Below are positions 34,953 through 43,944 of a stretch of DNA of 64,000 nt, in pieces. A program made the position numbers and the translations under genes. Every line of letters begins with the position of its first letter. Position 1 is the first letter of the stretch. The stretch is taken from positions 3,844,001 to 3,908,000 of the forward strand of contig NZ_CP025815.1 of the NCBI RefSeq assembly GCF_003352045.1, written 5' to 3'. The DNA is from Sulfitobacter sp. JL08. GTDB taxonomy: Bacteria; Pseudomonadota; Alphaproteobacteria; Rhodobacterales; Rhodobacteraceae. The notes below the pieces were generated by a model. That model had not been told where the DNA came from and did no database searches. It worked only from the letters and a program-made list of their open reading frames with translations.

Positions 34953-36926
34953 TCATTCCGCTGCCACCTGCTGTGGCGTGACCGGAACAACCTTGGCATC
35001 GCGAATTTCCAGCATTGCGGAAATCGATCCCTTGCGCCCGTCTTCATAGGTCACTTCGGTCGTGGTGCTGACCTTGGGCGATCCATCGTAAAGCGCTGTG
35101 ATGATATCCGCGAATTTCTCTTCAATGATCCGGCGGCGCACCTTGCGCGTGCGGGTCAGTTCGCCGTCATCCGCATCCAGTTCCTTGTGCAGAATGACAA
35201 AGCGGTGAATCTGGCAGCCTGACAGCATCGGGTCTTCGGCCAATGATGCATTCACGGCTTCCACATGGGATTGCACCGTATCCATGACCTGCGGATGCGC
35301 CGCCAGTTCCTGATAGGATCCGTAAGCGATATTGTTGCGTTCGGCCCAGTTGCCCACTGCGGTCAGATCGATATTGATAAAGGCCGTGCATTCCTCGCGT
35401 CCGTTGCCGAACACGACAGCCTCAAGGATGTTGGGAAAGAACTTCAGCTTGTTTTCCGCGTATTTCGGCGCGAACAGGGCACCCGAGGCCATTTTGCCCA
35501 CGTCCTTGGCGCGATCGATGATGCGCAGATGGCCGGTGTCTTCCTCGATAAATCCGGCATCCCCTGTGGCCACCCAGCCTTCGGGATCCTTGGTGTCTGC
35601 CGTACTTTCAGGGTTCTTGTAATATTCCACAAATACGCCGGGGCTGCGATAGAACACCTCACCGTTTTCGGCGATCCGCAATTCCACGCCGGGGCACGGC
35701 ACCCCGACCGTGTCGCTGCGCACCTGCCCGTCGGGCTGCGCGGTGATAAACACGGTGGCCTCGGTCTGGCCGTAAAGCTGTTTCAGATTGATGCCGAGCG
35801 AGCGGTAGAAATCGAAAATTTCCGGCCCGATCGCTTCACCTGCCGTGTATCCAACACGTACCGAAGAAAAGCCCAGCGCGTTCTTCAATGGCCCGTAGAC
35901 CACAAATTCGCCCAGCTTGTATTTCAAACGGTCAAATACGCCCACCGAATGACCATCAAGAATATCAGGACCGACCTTGCGCGCATGCGCCATGAAGTAA
36001 TCGAAAATCCGTTTCTTGACCGGGCTGGCATCTTCCATCCGGATCATCACGTTGGTCAGCTGCGTTTCGAAAATACGCGGTGGCGCAAAATAATAGCTGG
36101 GCCCGATTTCACGCAGGTCCGTCATCATCGTGTCCGCGCTTTCGGGGCAATTGACACAGAACCCTGTCCAATAGGCTTGCCCGATGGAAAAGATGAAATC
36201 GCCCACCCATGCCATCGGCAAATAGGCCAGAACTTCGTCAGATTCACGCAGATTGTCGAATTCGGAACTGGATTTCGCCGTTTCGATCACGTTGCGATTG
36301 GACAGCAATACCCCTTTGGGCTTTCCGGTGGTGCCAGATGTATAAAGCATCACGCAGGGACTGTCGTAATTCAGGGTGGCTTCTCGCCGCTGCAGTTCGG
36401 GCAGAAACTCGTCCAGAGCGGCCCGGCCCTGTTCCTGCACATGGCTGAACTGATGCAGTTTTGAATGGTCGTATTTGCGCAAACCGCGCGGATCCAGATA
36501 GATCATGTGTTCGAACTGATGCAGGTTTTCCTGCACCTCGATCACTTTGTCGACCTGCTCCTGATCTGCGACAATCGCAAACCGCGCGCCGCAATGTTCC
36601 ATCACATAGGCCATCTCTTCGGCCACAGCATCCTGATACAGGGGCACTGGTATGGCACCGACAGACTGAGCTGCCACCATCGACCAGTATAGATAGGGAC
36701 GATTGCGGCCGATCACGGCTATAAAATCGCCTTCGCGCACACCCAGATTGATCAACCCCAGCGCCAGTGCCTGAATTTCGGCTTCGGCCTGCGCCCATGT
36801 CCAGCTTTGCCAGATGCCCAGATCTTTTTCGCGGTACGCGGCAGACCCGGCGTACTGGATTGCATTTCTGTGCAAAAGCGCCGGGATGGATTGGTGTCCG
36901 CCCGCGCCGTTCAGCGTATCAGCCAA
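34953..36926 (-). CDS. Long-chain-type acyl-CoA synthetase (AMP-forming)
   Basis: The 657-residue ligase has the ATP-binding motif MLYTSGTTGKPKGVLLSNRN near residue 190, LKQLYGQTEATVFIT, the hinge region VATGDAGFIEEDTGHLRIIDRAKDVGKMASG and a C-terminal lysine region ELTRTRKVRRRIIEEKF. It forms acyl-AMP and then acyl-CoA. The true start is a TTG at 36926, because GGAGGAG lies 8 nt upstream and no ATG fits; the upstream open frame runs into the promoter region. As the first gene of the operon with an importer, it may trap an imported acid as its CoA ester. It is divergent from the histidine kinase gene. Confidence 0.88.
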   Translation of the reverse strand: MADTLNGAGGHQSIPALLHRNAIQYAGSAAYREKDLGIWQSWTWAQAEAEIQALALGLINLGVREGDFIAVIGRNRPYLYWSMVAAQSVGAIPVPLYQDAVAEEMAYVMEHCGARFAIVADQEQVDKVIEVQENLHQFEHMIYLDPRGLRKYDHSKLHQFSHVQEQGRAALDEFLPELQRREATLNYDSPCVMLYTSGTTGKPKGVLLSNRNVIETAKSSSEFDNLRESDEVLAYLPMAWVGDFIFSIGQAYWTGFCVNCPESADTMMTDLREIGPSYYFAPPRIFETQLTNVMIRMEDASPVKKRIFDYFMAHARKVGPDILDGHSVGVFDRLKYKLGEFVVYGPLKNALGFSSVRVGYTAGEAIGPEIFDFYRSLGINLKQLYGQTEATVFITAQPDGQVRSDTVGVPCPGVELRIAENGEVFYRSPGVFVEYYKNPESTADTKDPEGWVATGDAGFIEEDTGHLRIIDRAKDVGKMASGALFAPKYAENKLKFFPNILEAVVFGNGREECTAFINIDLTAVGNWAERNNIAYGSYQELAAHPQVMDTVQSHVEAVNASLAEDPMLSGCQIHRFVILHKELDADDGELTRTRKVRRRIIEEKFADIITALYDGSPKVSTTTEVTYEDGRKGSISAMLEIRDAKVVPVTPQQVAAE

Positions 36927-36976
36927 ATTTGTCTCCTCCCGAACTTTTACCGATTGCGGCAAAAGCCTCTTTCGCC

Positions 36977-37002
36977 CTTGGACGATTCCCCGTGCGTCCA
37001 AG
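36977..37002. promoter_or_regulatory. Inverted repeat between the divergent ligase operon and kinase gene
   Basis: CTTGGACG (36977-36984) and CGTCCAAG (36995-37002) form a perfect 8-bp inverted repeat with a 10-bp spacer. It lies 51 bp upstream of the TTG start of the acyl-CoA synthetase gene and in the 248-bp divergent region. A second short dyad, TTGAC/GTCAA, lies at 37011-37027. The size and spacing suit a dimeric regulator, possibly the response regulator at 39079. Confidence 0.5.
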
Positions 37003-37174
37003 ATGCGCGTTTGACATTCCACGTCAACTTTTTCGCAATGTTTTCCCAATCCTTACGAATTGTAACAACGGCAGGGGCCACACCAATTCCCCTTCTGTTA
37101 TTGACAGGCCGACCGAAAAAGCCTGCTTTGATCTGGTGCCACCGGATGCTAGCCAAGTCACAACGGAGGGTCGC

Positions 37175-39082
37175 GTGGAACAGCAAACACCCAATATCAA
37201 TGCTCTGACGACCGCAGGGTTGAACCTGATCGCGCAATCCCTGTCGATCTTTGATCACAACCTGCGTCTGGTTAAGATAAACCGCCCGATGCAGCAGATG
37301 TTCAATCTGCCCGATGCGATGGTGCAGCCTGGCGTTTCCTTTGAAGCGGTCATTCGCTATCTGGTCGAAGCCGGAGAGTACGGGCCTGTCGATGATATCT
37401 CTGACTTTGTGAAAACCCGCGTGGAACGGGCACGCGATTTCAAACCGCACTATATGGAACGCACCCGCGCCAATGGCAGAACGATTTCCGTGGAAGGCGC
37501 GCCCTTGCCGCAAGGCGGCTGGGTCACTGTCTATACCGACATCACCCGCACCAAGGAACACGAAGTTCTGTTGCGGGCCCGATCCGAGGAATTGTCCGAA
37601 CAGCTTCTGGCCCATTCCGAAGCTCTGTCTGCCACAAACCGTAAACTGGAAGCGACCGTAAACGCGCTGGAAGAAGCCAAACACCAGCTGACAGAAATCG
37701 AAGCCCGCACACGTCTGACCACGGAAATGATGCCGGCTCATATCGCGCATGTCGGTTCGGACGGCATTTATACCTATTCCAACCGGCGGCTCAGTTCGGT
37801 CATTCCGGGGCGACCTTCCAGTATTCTTGGGCTGCACATCAGCGATGCGTTGGGCGGGTCTGCGTTCGGGCGGATCAAACCCTATCTTGATAAGGCCTAT
37901 TGCGGCACATCATCCGTGTTCGAATTCACCGACAAACCCAGTTCACGCAGGATCAGGGCCGCGTTTACCCCCGACGAAAAGGGCGGCGTCTATATTCTTT
38001 CGATGGACGTGACCGAAGAAACCCAGGCCCGCGTCGCCCTTCAACATACCCGAAAACGCGAACTGGCCGCCCAGATGACAAGCGGCCTAGCGCATGACTT
38101 TTCCAACCTGCTGACCATTATTTTGGGCATGCAAAGCAAGCTGAAGCGCATGCCGCTGCCTGAAGGCGCCGCCGATCTGGTTGACGCGACACTGGCGGCT
38201 GCGCGGCGCGGCGGATCGCTGCTGGGCCGGATCGGGGATATGACAGGCCACCGCACCCTGCGCCCCGTCGCCTGCAATGTGGCCGAACTGCTGAACGATC
38301 TGAACATTCTGGCCAGCCCCGCCTTACCGCGAGGCGTGTCACTGAACATCCAAAACCGGCTGGACCCTGGCGCGCCGAATATACTGCTGGACGTCGGCAT
38401 GGTGCAGGACAGCCTGTTGAATGTTATCCTGAATGCGCGCGATGCCTGCGGGGCGCAGGGCGGCATCAGCCTGACAGCCCGCAATCTGGACAACACCTGG
38501 ATCGAATTCCAGATCGAAGACACCGGCCCCGGCTTTTCTGACGATGCCCTGAAACAGGCGCTTGATCCGTTCTTTACCACCAAAGGCAGCGAAGGATCAG
38601 GTCTGGGCATGTCGATGGTCTATGACATGACCAAACTGGCCGGCGGGGATTTGCGGTTTGGCAACACCGGCAGTGGCGCGATTGTAACATTGCGCCTGCC
38701 CTACCGCATTGCGCCCGATGCTGTTTGCGGTCTGGTTCTGCTGGTCGAGGACAGCGATGACATCCGCGCCAACGTCCGCGATATGCTGATCGATCTTGGC
38801 CATTCCGTGATCGAGGCCACATCCGCGGATGAGGCGATTGCCCTTGCGGCCGACCTGCCAGACATTTCCATGGTGTTGTCCGACATTCTGATCGAAGGTG
38901 CGGGAACCGGCATAGATGTTGTAAACCGAATGCGCGGTACCGGTGTACCCTGCGTTTTGATGACATCGCTGCCGCCCGATCACGCCCTGCATCAACAGGC
39001 CCTGTCGATCGCCGCTGTCTTGCGCAAACCTTTTGATACCGCGTCGCTTGCGGCGCTTATTGCCCCGAAAGCCGCAGAATGA
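37175..39082 (+). CDS. Hybrid histidine kinase with two PAS domains and receiver
   Basis: The 635-residue cytoplasmic kinase starts at GTG 37175, preceded by GGAGG. Its order is an N-terminal PAS_7-type domain (LNLIAQSLSIFDHNLRLVKINRPMQQMF), a coiled coil around residues 125-180 (LRARSEELSEQLLAHSEAL...), a second PAS, a HisKA region with H307 in GLAHDFSNLLTI, an ATPase domain (DTGPGFS, FTTKGSEGSGLGMSMV) and a C-terminal receiver with D570 (VLSDILIEG). No membrane helix is seen, so it senses a soluble or redox signal. It overlaps the response regulator by 4 bp and is divergent from the CoA-ligase/ABC operon, its probable target. Confidence 0.9.
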   Translation: MEQQTPNINALTTAGLNLIAQSLSIFDHNLRLVKINRPMQQMFNLPDAMVQPGVSFEAVIRYLVEAGEYGPVDDISDFVKTRVERARDFKPHYMERTRANGRTISVEGAPLPQGGWVTVYTDITRTKEHEVLLRARSEELSEQLLAHSEALSATNRKLEATVNALEEAKHQLTEIEARTRLTTEMMPAHIAHVGSDGIYTYSNRRLSSVIPGRPSSILGLHISDALGGSAFGRIKPYLDKAYCGTSSVFEFTDKPSSRRIRAAFTPDEKGGVYILSMDVTEETQARVALQHTRKRELAAQMTSGLAHDFSNLLTIILGMQSKLKRMPLPEGAADLVDATLAAARRGGSLLGRIGDMTGHRTLRPVACNVAELLNDLNILASPALPRGVSLNIQNRLDPGAPNILLDVGMVQDSLLNVILNARDACGAQGGISLTARNLDNTWIEFQIEDTGPGFSDDALKQALDPFFTTKGSEGSGLGMSMVYDMTKLAGGDLRFGNTGSGAIVTLRLPYRIAPDAVCGLVLLVEDSDDIRANVRDMLIDLGHSVIEATSADEAIALAADLPDISMVLSDILIEGAGTGIDVVNRMRGTGVPCVLMTSLPPDHALHQQALSIAAVLRKPFDTASLAALIAPKAAE

Positions 39083-39792
39083 CCAGTGATCCCGCCGCAC
39101 CGCTTGTGACCATACTGGATGACGAACCCGACGTGCGAAACGTTCTGTCGGACGCCCTGAATGAAGCGGGGTTCCGCACCCTTTGTTTTGGCCGCGCGCG
39201 CGAGTTTGAAGCCGCGCTGAAAACGCAACGCCCCGATGTGTGCCTTGTCGATCTTTCGCTGCCCGATACCGACGGGCTGGCCCTTGTGCATCGGCTGGCG
39301 CTGGAACAGGGCGCGGCTGTCATCATCATTTCGGGGCGAACGCAGGTACAGGACCGGATCACCGGGCTGGAACTTGGCGCTGATGACTATATTACCAAAC
39401 CCTTCGATCCCGCCGAAGTGGTTGCCCGCATCAGGGCACGCATTCGCGGCGGGCAAGCCGCAACACCGGCAGGCCATTCCGCCCGTTTCAATGGCTGGAC
39501 CGCACATTTCGACCAATACCTGCTTAAGGACAGTGAAGGGCAGGAAACCCCGTTTTCCCACGCTGAAGGCGAAGTTCTGCGCCTGTTTCTGGAACGGCCA
39601 AAACGGCTGATTTCACGCGATCTGATGCAGGAAACCCTGGGGGGCGCCGCCGGTGAAAGCTTTGACAGGGCGATGGATGTGCGTATTTCGCGCCTGCGCA
39701 CCAAATTGCGGGAAGACCCCAAGAATCCGCGGCTGATCAAAACCATATACGGCGCCGGCTATATCTTTCTGGGTGACGTGCAGTGGGATTAA
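39079..39792 (+). CDS. OmpR-type response regulator
   Basis: The 237-residue protein has a receiver domain (TILDDEPDVRNVLSDAL with the acidic pocket, phospho-acceptor D58 in VCLVDLSLPD, and K in DDYITKPFDPAE) and a C-terminal winged-helix domain (LISRDLMQETLGGAA...FDRAMDVRISRLRTKLREDPKNPRLIKTIYGAGYIF). It should bind DNA when phosphorylated by the adjoining hybrid kinase, with which it overlaps by 4 bp. The likely target is the divergent operon. Confidence 0.93.
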   Translation: MTSDPAAPLVTILDDEPDVRNVLSDALNEAGFRTLCFGRAREFEAALKTQRPDVCLVDLSLPDTDGLALVHRLALEQGAAVIIISGRTQVQDRITGLELGADDYITKPFDPAEVVARIRARIRGGQAATPAGHSARFNGWTAHFDQYLLKDSEGQETPFSHAEGEVLRLFLERPKRLISRDLMQETLGGAAGESFDRAMDVRISRLRTKLREDPKNPRLIKTIYGAGYIFLGDVQWD

Positions 39793-39882
39793 TGCGTTTC
39801 CTAGCCGTTTGGTGATCACCTGTGTGCCCCAACTGCACAAATGAAGTAGCATGGGAAAAGCCAGCAACAGGAGACTCAACAG

Positions 39883-40254
39883 ATGGAACTTGGCGCGTTT
39901 TCAATCAGCCTGAATGTCAAAGACGTCAACGCGAGCATGGCGTTTTATGAAAAGCTTGGGTTTCAAGCCTTTGGCGGAGATCCCGATCAGGGGTGGGCCA
40001 TCCTGAAAAACGGTGTCTGCATCATCGGTCTGTTTCAGGGCATGATCGAAAAAACCACGCTTACCTTCAATCCCGGTTGGGATCAGGATGCGAACACGCT
40101 GAAGGATTTCACCGATGTTCGGGACATTTAGAAAGCATTAAGCAAAAGCGGTCTAAGCTTTGAAAGCGAAGCCGACGAGACCGGCACAGGCCCCGCAAGT
40201 TTTGTGGTGATTGATCCGGACGGCATCCCGATTCTGGTAGACCAGCACGTCTAA
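39883..40254 (+). pseudogene. VOC-family protein gene interrupted by one TAG
   Basis: An 82-codon frame with AGGAG before its ATG (MELGAFSISLNVKDVNASMAFYEKLGF...) ends at TAG 40129-40131, but the same frame continues for 40 more codons to TAA 40252-40254. The continuation includes ASFVVIDPDGIPILVDQHV, the normal C-terminal end of glyoxalase/VOC proteins. Together they would form a full-length 123-residue protein. The stop differs by one base from CAG (Gln). The simplest reading is a recent nonsense mutation; a sequencing error or amber read-through is possible. The intact gene would encode a small metal-binding VOC protein of unknown substrate. Confidence 0.8.
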
Positions 40255-40289
40255 CCGCACCGGCGCTGCCGCCTGACAGTACGAACGGA

Positions 40290-40326
40290 AACCGCCGCCA
40301 GATCCTGTCCGGCGGCGGTTGTTCTT
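40290..40326. terminator. Terminator-like hairpin between the VOC pseudogene and tauC
   Basis: AACCGCCGCC (40290-40299) pairs perfectly with GGCGGCGGTT (40311-40320) around an 11-base loop and is followed by GTTCTTTT. It lies between convergent genes and could end transcription from the plus strand. Confidence 0.7.
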
Positions 40327-40357
40327 TTGACTTAGGACGCTGGCAAGACTTCAGGCG

Positions 40358-41626
40358 TCAGCCTTTGCCCTTCCACGGCACCAGAATCCGTTCGGCCCAG
40401 CGCATCAGCATGTCGATTCCAAAGCCGATGATCCCGATCAGGATAATCCCCATGATCACGATATCGGTGTTCTGGAACTTGGATGCGACCATGATCATCA
40501 TGCCCGCGCCTTTTTCCGCCGCCACCAGTTCAGCCGCCACAACGGTGCCCCAACACACGCCCATCGCAACCCGCGCGCCAGTAAAGATTTCCGGCAGGCT
40601 GTTAGGGATGATGACATAGCGCATGATCTGCCATTTGCTGGCCCCCAGCGAATAGGCCGCGTGCACCTTGCTGATCTTCACGCCCGACACGCCCGATCTG
40701 GCCGCAATCGCCATGATCCAGAGCGCCGCAAGAAACAGCAGGATGATTTTTCCGGCTTCCCCGATACCCGCCCAGATGATCACCAGCGGGATCAATGCCA
40801 GTGGCGGAACGGGACGCATGAATTCGACAATCGGATCAAACCAGCCGCGGAACCAGTTGCTTAGCCCCATTGCATAGCCCAGCGGAATACCCACCAGTGC
40901 GCCCAGCAAAAACCCGACGACAACGCGAAACAGCGACCAGCCCAGGTGGCCCAGCAATGACGTGTTGCGGAAACCTTCGCTGGATATCTTGATCATCCGC
41001 TCCCAGACCGCCTCTGGTGATGGCAGGTAAAGTGGTTCCATCTGCCAGCCTTTTGTCGGCTCGAAATTGGGCGTGCCCTTGTCCGAAAGACTGACGACAC
41101 CGCCTTCAATCTCGACAGACTGCCCCGGCGATACCGGCGTACCGTTAATGGCAACAATCTGCGCGCCATCGCTTTTCTTGACGTCATCGTTTTTGTCGAC
41201 CGACACAAGAACACTGCGCCACGCCGCCACAGTTGCCGAATCGTCTTTCGCAAACCCGTCAGAACCGGACACTTCGGGCGCGTCTGGATTTTCGTCGCGG
41301 CCATGAACAAGCACCGTCACCGTTGCATCGTCGCGTTGCCCGTCCGCGGTTTCGGCGGTGTACACAAAACTGGTCGTGCCCTGATACGGGCCGGGTGCAT
41401 GCATGAACGACGGCAGTAACGCCGATCCGGTAAACATACCCCACATAACAAAAATCGTGATGATGGAAATCACACCGGCAATCCGGTTGGGCGTTACGGC
41501 GCTTTCATCACCGAATGTCACGGTCTTCAGGGATGTGTAATCATTCTTGGCGGCCTGATGCGCCACCCGCGTCACGATGTAAAAAGAAACAGCGAAAATG
41601 GCGGTATATATGAGCAGAGGGATCAT
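40358..41626 (-). CDS. tauC: Taurine ABC transporter permease TauC, with large periplasmic insert
   Basis: The 422-residue permease has the normal SsuC/TauC core in its C-terminal 230 residues: PSPEAVWERMIKI, RPVPPLALIPLVIIWAGIGEAGKI and AAYSLGASKWQIMRYVIIPNSLPEIFTGARVAMG. The core is preceded by two helices and about 120 residues of hydrophilic, Asp-rich sequence (residues 80-200, e.g. TAETADGQRDDATVTVLVHGRDENPD) likely in the periplasm. Ordinary TauC is about 275 residues. It overlaps tauB by 4 bp and is the last gene of tauABC. Confidence 0.9.
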   Translation of the reverse strand: MIPLLIYTAIFAVSFYIVTRVAHQAAKNDYTSLKTVTFGDESAVTPNRIAGVISIITIFVMWGMFTGSALLPSFMHAPGPYQGTTSFVYTAETADGQRDDATVTVLVHGRDENPDAPEVSGSDGFAKDDSATVAAWRSVLVSVDKNDDVKKSDGAQIVAINGTPVSPGQSVEIEGGVVSLSDKGTPNFEPTKGWQMEPLYLPSPEAVWERMIKISSEGFRNTSLLGHLGWSLFRVVVGFLLGALVGIPLGYAMGLSNWFRGWFDPIVEFMRPVPPLALIPLVIIWAGIGEAGKIILLFLAALWIMAIAARSGVSGVKISKVHAAYSLGASKWQIMRYVIIPNSLPEIFTGARVAMGVCWGTVVAAELVAAEKGAGMMIMVASKFQNTDIVIMGIILIGIIGFGIDMLMRWAERILVPWKGKG

Positions 41627-42429
41627 GCTGTTTCCTCCGTACGGCCCATAATTTCTTCTTCCATATCCCAGATCATACCCAGAATTTCTTCACGTGTTTT
41701 GGCGTAATCCGTGTGCTTCTTCACCTCGCGAAGATCAGCACCAACACCCAGTTCCGCAAAGGGCAGCCGGTATTCCTTGTGAATACGTCCGGGGCGCGGG
41801 GCCATCACCAACAAACGTTCACCCAGCAACAATGCCTCTTCCACGGAATGGGTGATCAGAATGATCGTCTTGCCGGTTTCCTTCCACAGTTTCAGAACCA
41901 GCGATTGCATCTTTTCACGCGTCAGCGCGTCCAGCGCGCCCAACGGTTCGTCCATCAGAATGACATCGGGATCATTTGCCAGACAGCGGGCCAGTGCCAC
42001 GCGCTGCTGCATCCCGCCTGACAATTCGTAAACCGCCTTTTCCTTGAATTCCTGCAAGCCCACGACATCCAGCAAGTGATTGACGATCTCGGCCTTGTCG
42101 TGTTTGGGCATGCCCTTCATCGACGGGCCAAACCCGACATTTTCGCGCACCGACATCCATTCAAACAAAGCACCCTGCTGAAACACCATGCCGCGTTCGG
42201 CATCCGGCCCGTGGACCTCGTGCCCGTTCATCACGATCTTGCCCTCGGTCGGGGCCAGAAACCCCGCAAGGATATTCAACAACGTGGTTTTACCGCAACC
42301 CGATGGCCCCAGCACCGACATCAGTTCACCCTCTTTGAGGTGCAGACTGACATCTTTCAACGCCTGAACGGACCCGCCATTGGGCAGGTCAAATCGCATG
42401 GAAATTTTTTCGATTGATAATCCGGACAT
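41623..42429 (-). CDS. tauB: Taurine ABC transporter ATP-binding protein TauB
   Basis: The 268-residue ATPase has Walker A GPSGCGKTTLLNILAG, signature YELSGGMQQRVALARCLAND, Walker B VILMDEPLGALDALTREKMQ and the H-loop ILITHSVEEALLLGERLLVM. This is the SsuB/TauB class of sulfonate importers. ATG 42429 follows GAGGGAGAG; an upstream frame to 42477 has no support. It overlaps tauC by 4 bp, and a GC-rich hairpin separates it from tauA. Confidence 0.92.
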   Translation of the reverse strand: MSGLSIEKISMRFDLPNGGSVQALKDVSLHLKEGELMSVLGPSGCGKTTLLNILAGFLAPTEGKIVMNGHEVHGPDAERGMVFQQGALFEWMSVRENVGFGPSMKGMPKHDKAEIVNHLLDVVGLQEFKEKAVYELSGGMQQRVALARCLANDPDVILMDEPLGALDALTREKMQSLVLKLWKETGKTIILITHSVEEALLLGERLLVMAPRPGRIHKEYRLPFAELGVGADLREVKKHTDYAKTREEILGMIWDMEEEIMGRTEETA

Positions 42430-42500
42430 GGGCTCTCCCTCAAGGAATGCAGTCGGACGTGTGCATGATCTGCACACCGGTATTCAGATGATACGAAAAC

Positions 42501-42526
42501 GGGGGCACGGCCTGTGCCGTGCCCCC
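42501..42526 (-). other. GC-rich hairpin between tauA and tauB
   Basis: GGGGGCACGGC (42501-42511) pairs perfectly with GCCGTGCCCCC (42516-42526) around CTGT. There is no U-tract, so it is unlikely to be a full terminator. It fits a 3' stabiliser or attenuator that raises tauA mRNA over tauBC. Confidence 0.65.
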
Positions 42527-42539
42527 GATCCGAACTGGC

Positions 42540-43535
42540 TTACATGCCTTGCGCGGCTTGCAACGGCCCGGTGTTGACCGTGCCTTCATAGCTGTCCATC
42601 GCGGCATCGATGCTGCCTGCTTCCACGAACACGTCGGCGACGCCTTTCATGAATTCCTGGCTACCACCGCCCAGCCACTTGCCGGACAACTGGTCGTCAA
42701 CGGACGGGAACACAAACGTATCCATTGTCGAAGCCGTGGCATCGACATCCATACCGGCGTCTTTGGCGATCACGGCCAGCATTTCATCCCGGTTCGATCC
42801 GGCATTCCACATTGCGTTGGCGTCTGCCGTCACTTTCAGGAACTTCGCCAGCATGTCGCCTTCTTCGGCGACAAAGCTTGCCGGCGCGCTGGTAACGTCA
42901 AACACCAGAATGCCCAGCTCTTCTTTCTCGGCACCGGTCAGCAATACGTTGCCGTGCTCTTTCATGCGACGCAGCGCGCCACCCCAGCCACAGGCCATAT
43001 CCAAAGATCCCTGTGCAAGTGCCGCAGCACCTTCGGCAGGGGCCATATCAACAACATCCATACTGCCAACGTCGACGCCAAAGTGGCTCATCTGTTTCAG
43101 AAAGCCGTAATGCGCGGCTGTGCCCAGTGGCACGGCCACTTTCTTGCCGGCCAGTTCGGACGCGCTGCCTTGGTCAATCTCAAGCCCGCTGGCGACGACG
43201 CAGTTGTCATTGTCGGCATAGGACACCGCAACATCGACAATCTGGATATCCTGACCGGCGGATGCTGCCACAACAAAGGGTGGTACACCCTGGCTGACGC
43301 TGATCTGCACGTCGCCCGATGCCATCGCGGCGCTCATCGCTGTGCCGGTGTCAAAGCTGACCCAGTTCACGGTTGTGCCCAAAGCTTCGTCATATGTTCC
43401 GTTCACTTTCGCGTACTGAAACGGCATCGGCCATTCAAGAAAGTAACCAACGGTGATGTCCGCCAAAGCGGCATTCGCGACTGTCAGCATGGCAACACCA
43501 GCAACGGCACCCATCAGTTTCGATTTCATGTTCAT
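42540..43535 (-). CDS. tauA: Taurine ABC transporter substrate-binding protein TauA
   Basis: The 331-residue periplasmic protein has a signal peptide (MNMKSKLMGAVAGVAMLTVANAALA) and a mature start DITVGYFLEWPMPFQYAKV typical of TauA. Other family text is VSFDTGTAMSAAMASGDVQISVSQGVPPFV and PLGTAAHYGFLKQMSHFG. It binds taurine and delivers it to TauBC. GGGAGAA precedes ATG 43535. It is the first gene of tauABC, transcribed away from tpa across a 409-bp regulatory region. Confidence 0.93.
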   Translation of the reverse strand: MNMKSKLMGAVAGVAMLTVANAALADITVGYFLEWPMPFQYAKVNGTYDEALGTTVNWVSFDTGTAMSAAMASGDVQISVSQGVPPFVVAASAGQDIQIVDVAVSYADNDNCVVASGLEIDQGSASELAGKKVAVPLGTAAHYGFLKQMSHFGVDVGSMDVVDMAPAEGAAALAQGSLDMACGWGGALRRMKEHGNVLLTGAEKEELGILVFDVTSAPASFVAEEGDMLAKFLKVTADANAMWNAGSNRDEMLAVIAKDAGMDVDATASTMDTFVFPSVDDQLSGKWLGGGSQEFMKGVADVFVEAGSIDAAMDSYEGTVNTGPLQAAQGM

Positions 43536-43944
43536 AGAAGATTCTCCCGGTTTGATCGCCGCCTTCAAGCGGCTTTGTTTGTCATTGGGGGCGGTTGTCC
43601 GCCTCTTGTGCGATTACAGCACCGCATCAGGTGAAAACCTGTGCTTGCCGGTGATCCCAACGCAAAAGGCACCGCCGATCAACATTTTTTCACACGATCC
43701 GCGCGAGTTTGAAGAATGCGTATTCCGGTATCGGAAACCCGAAATTGGTCTTTTTAACATGAAATCATGTATTTGCCGCGCAATTGCGCCAGTTTTTGTT
43801 GGGAACGTGAACGCTTTTGGCCCTACAGGGATGTCGCAACTGGCCCTATCCAGAGTCGCAATTTAGTGGTGATTTTTGATCAAATTACGGGCATATTACT
43901 GCCAGATAACGTTTGGCATTCCTTCTTCACAGAAAGGTCACATC
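43536..43944. other. 409-bp divergent regulatory region of tauA and tpa
   Basis: No gene is seen here. The region carries paired TGGCCCTA elements in its tpa-proximal half (listed separately) and should hold the promoters for both divergent genes. The tauA-proximal half has no clear repeated element by eye. Confidence 0.6.
43817..43848 (+). promoter_or_regulatory. Candidate TauR site upstream of tpa
   Basis: Two direct repeats, TTGGCCCTA (43817-43825) and CTGGCCCTA (43840-43848), start 23 bp apart and end 96 bp before the tpa ATG. They resemble the CTGGACYTAA direct repeats described, as I recall, for TauR of Rhodobacter capsulatus. The same spacing is found upstream of xsc. Confidence 0.7.
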
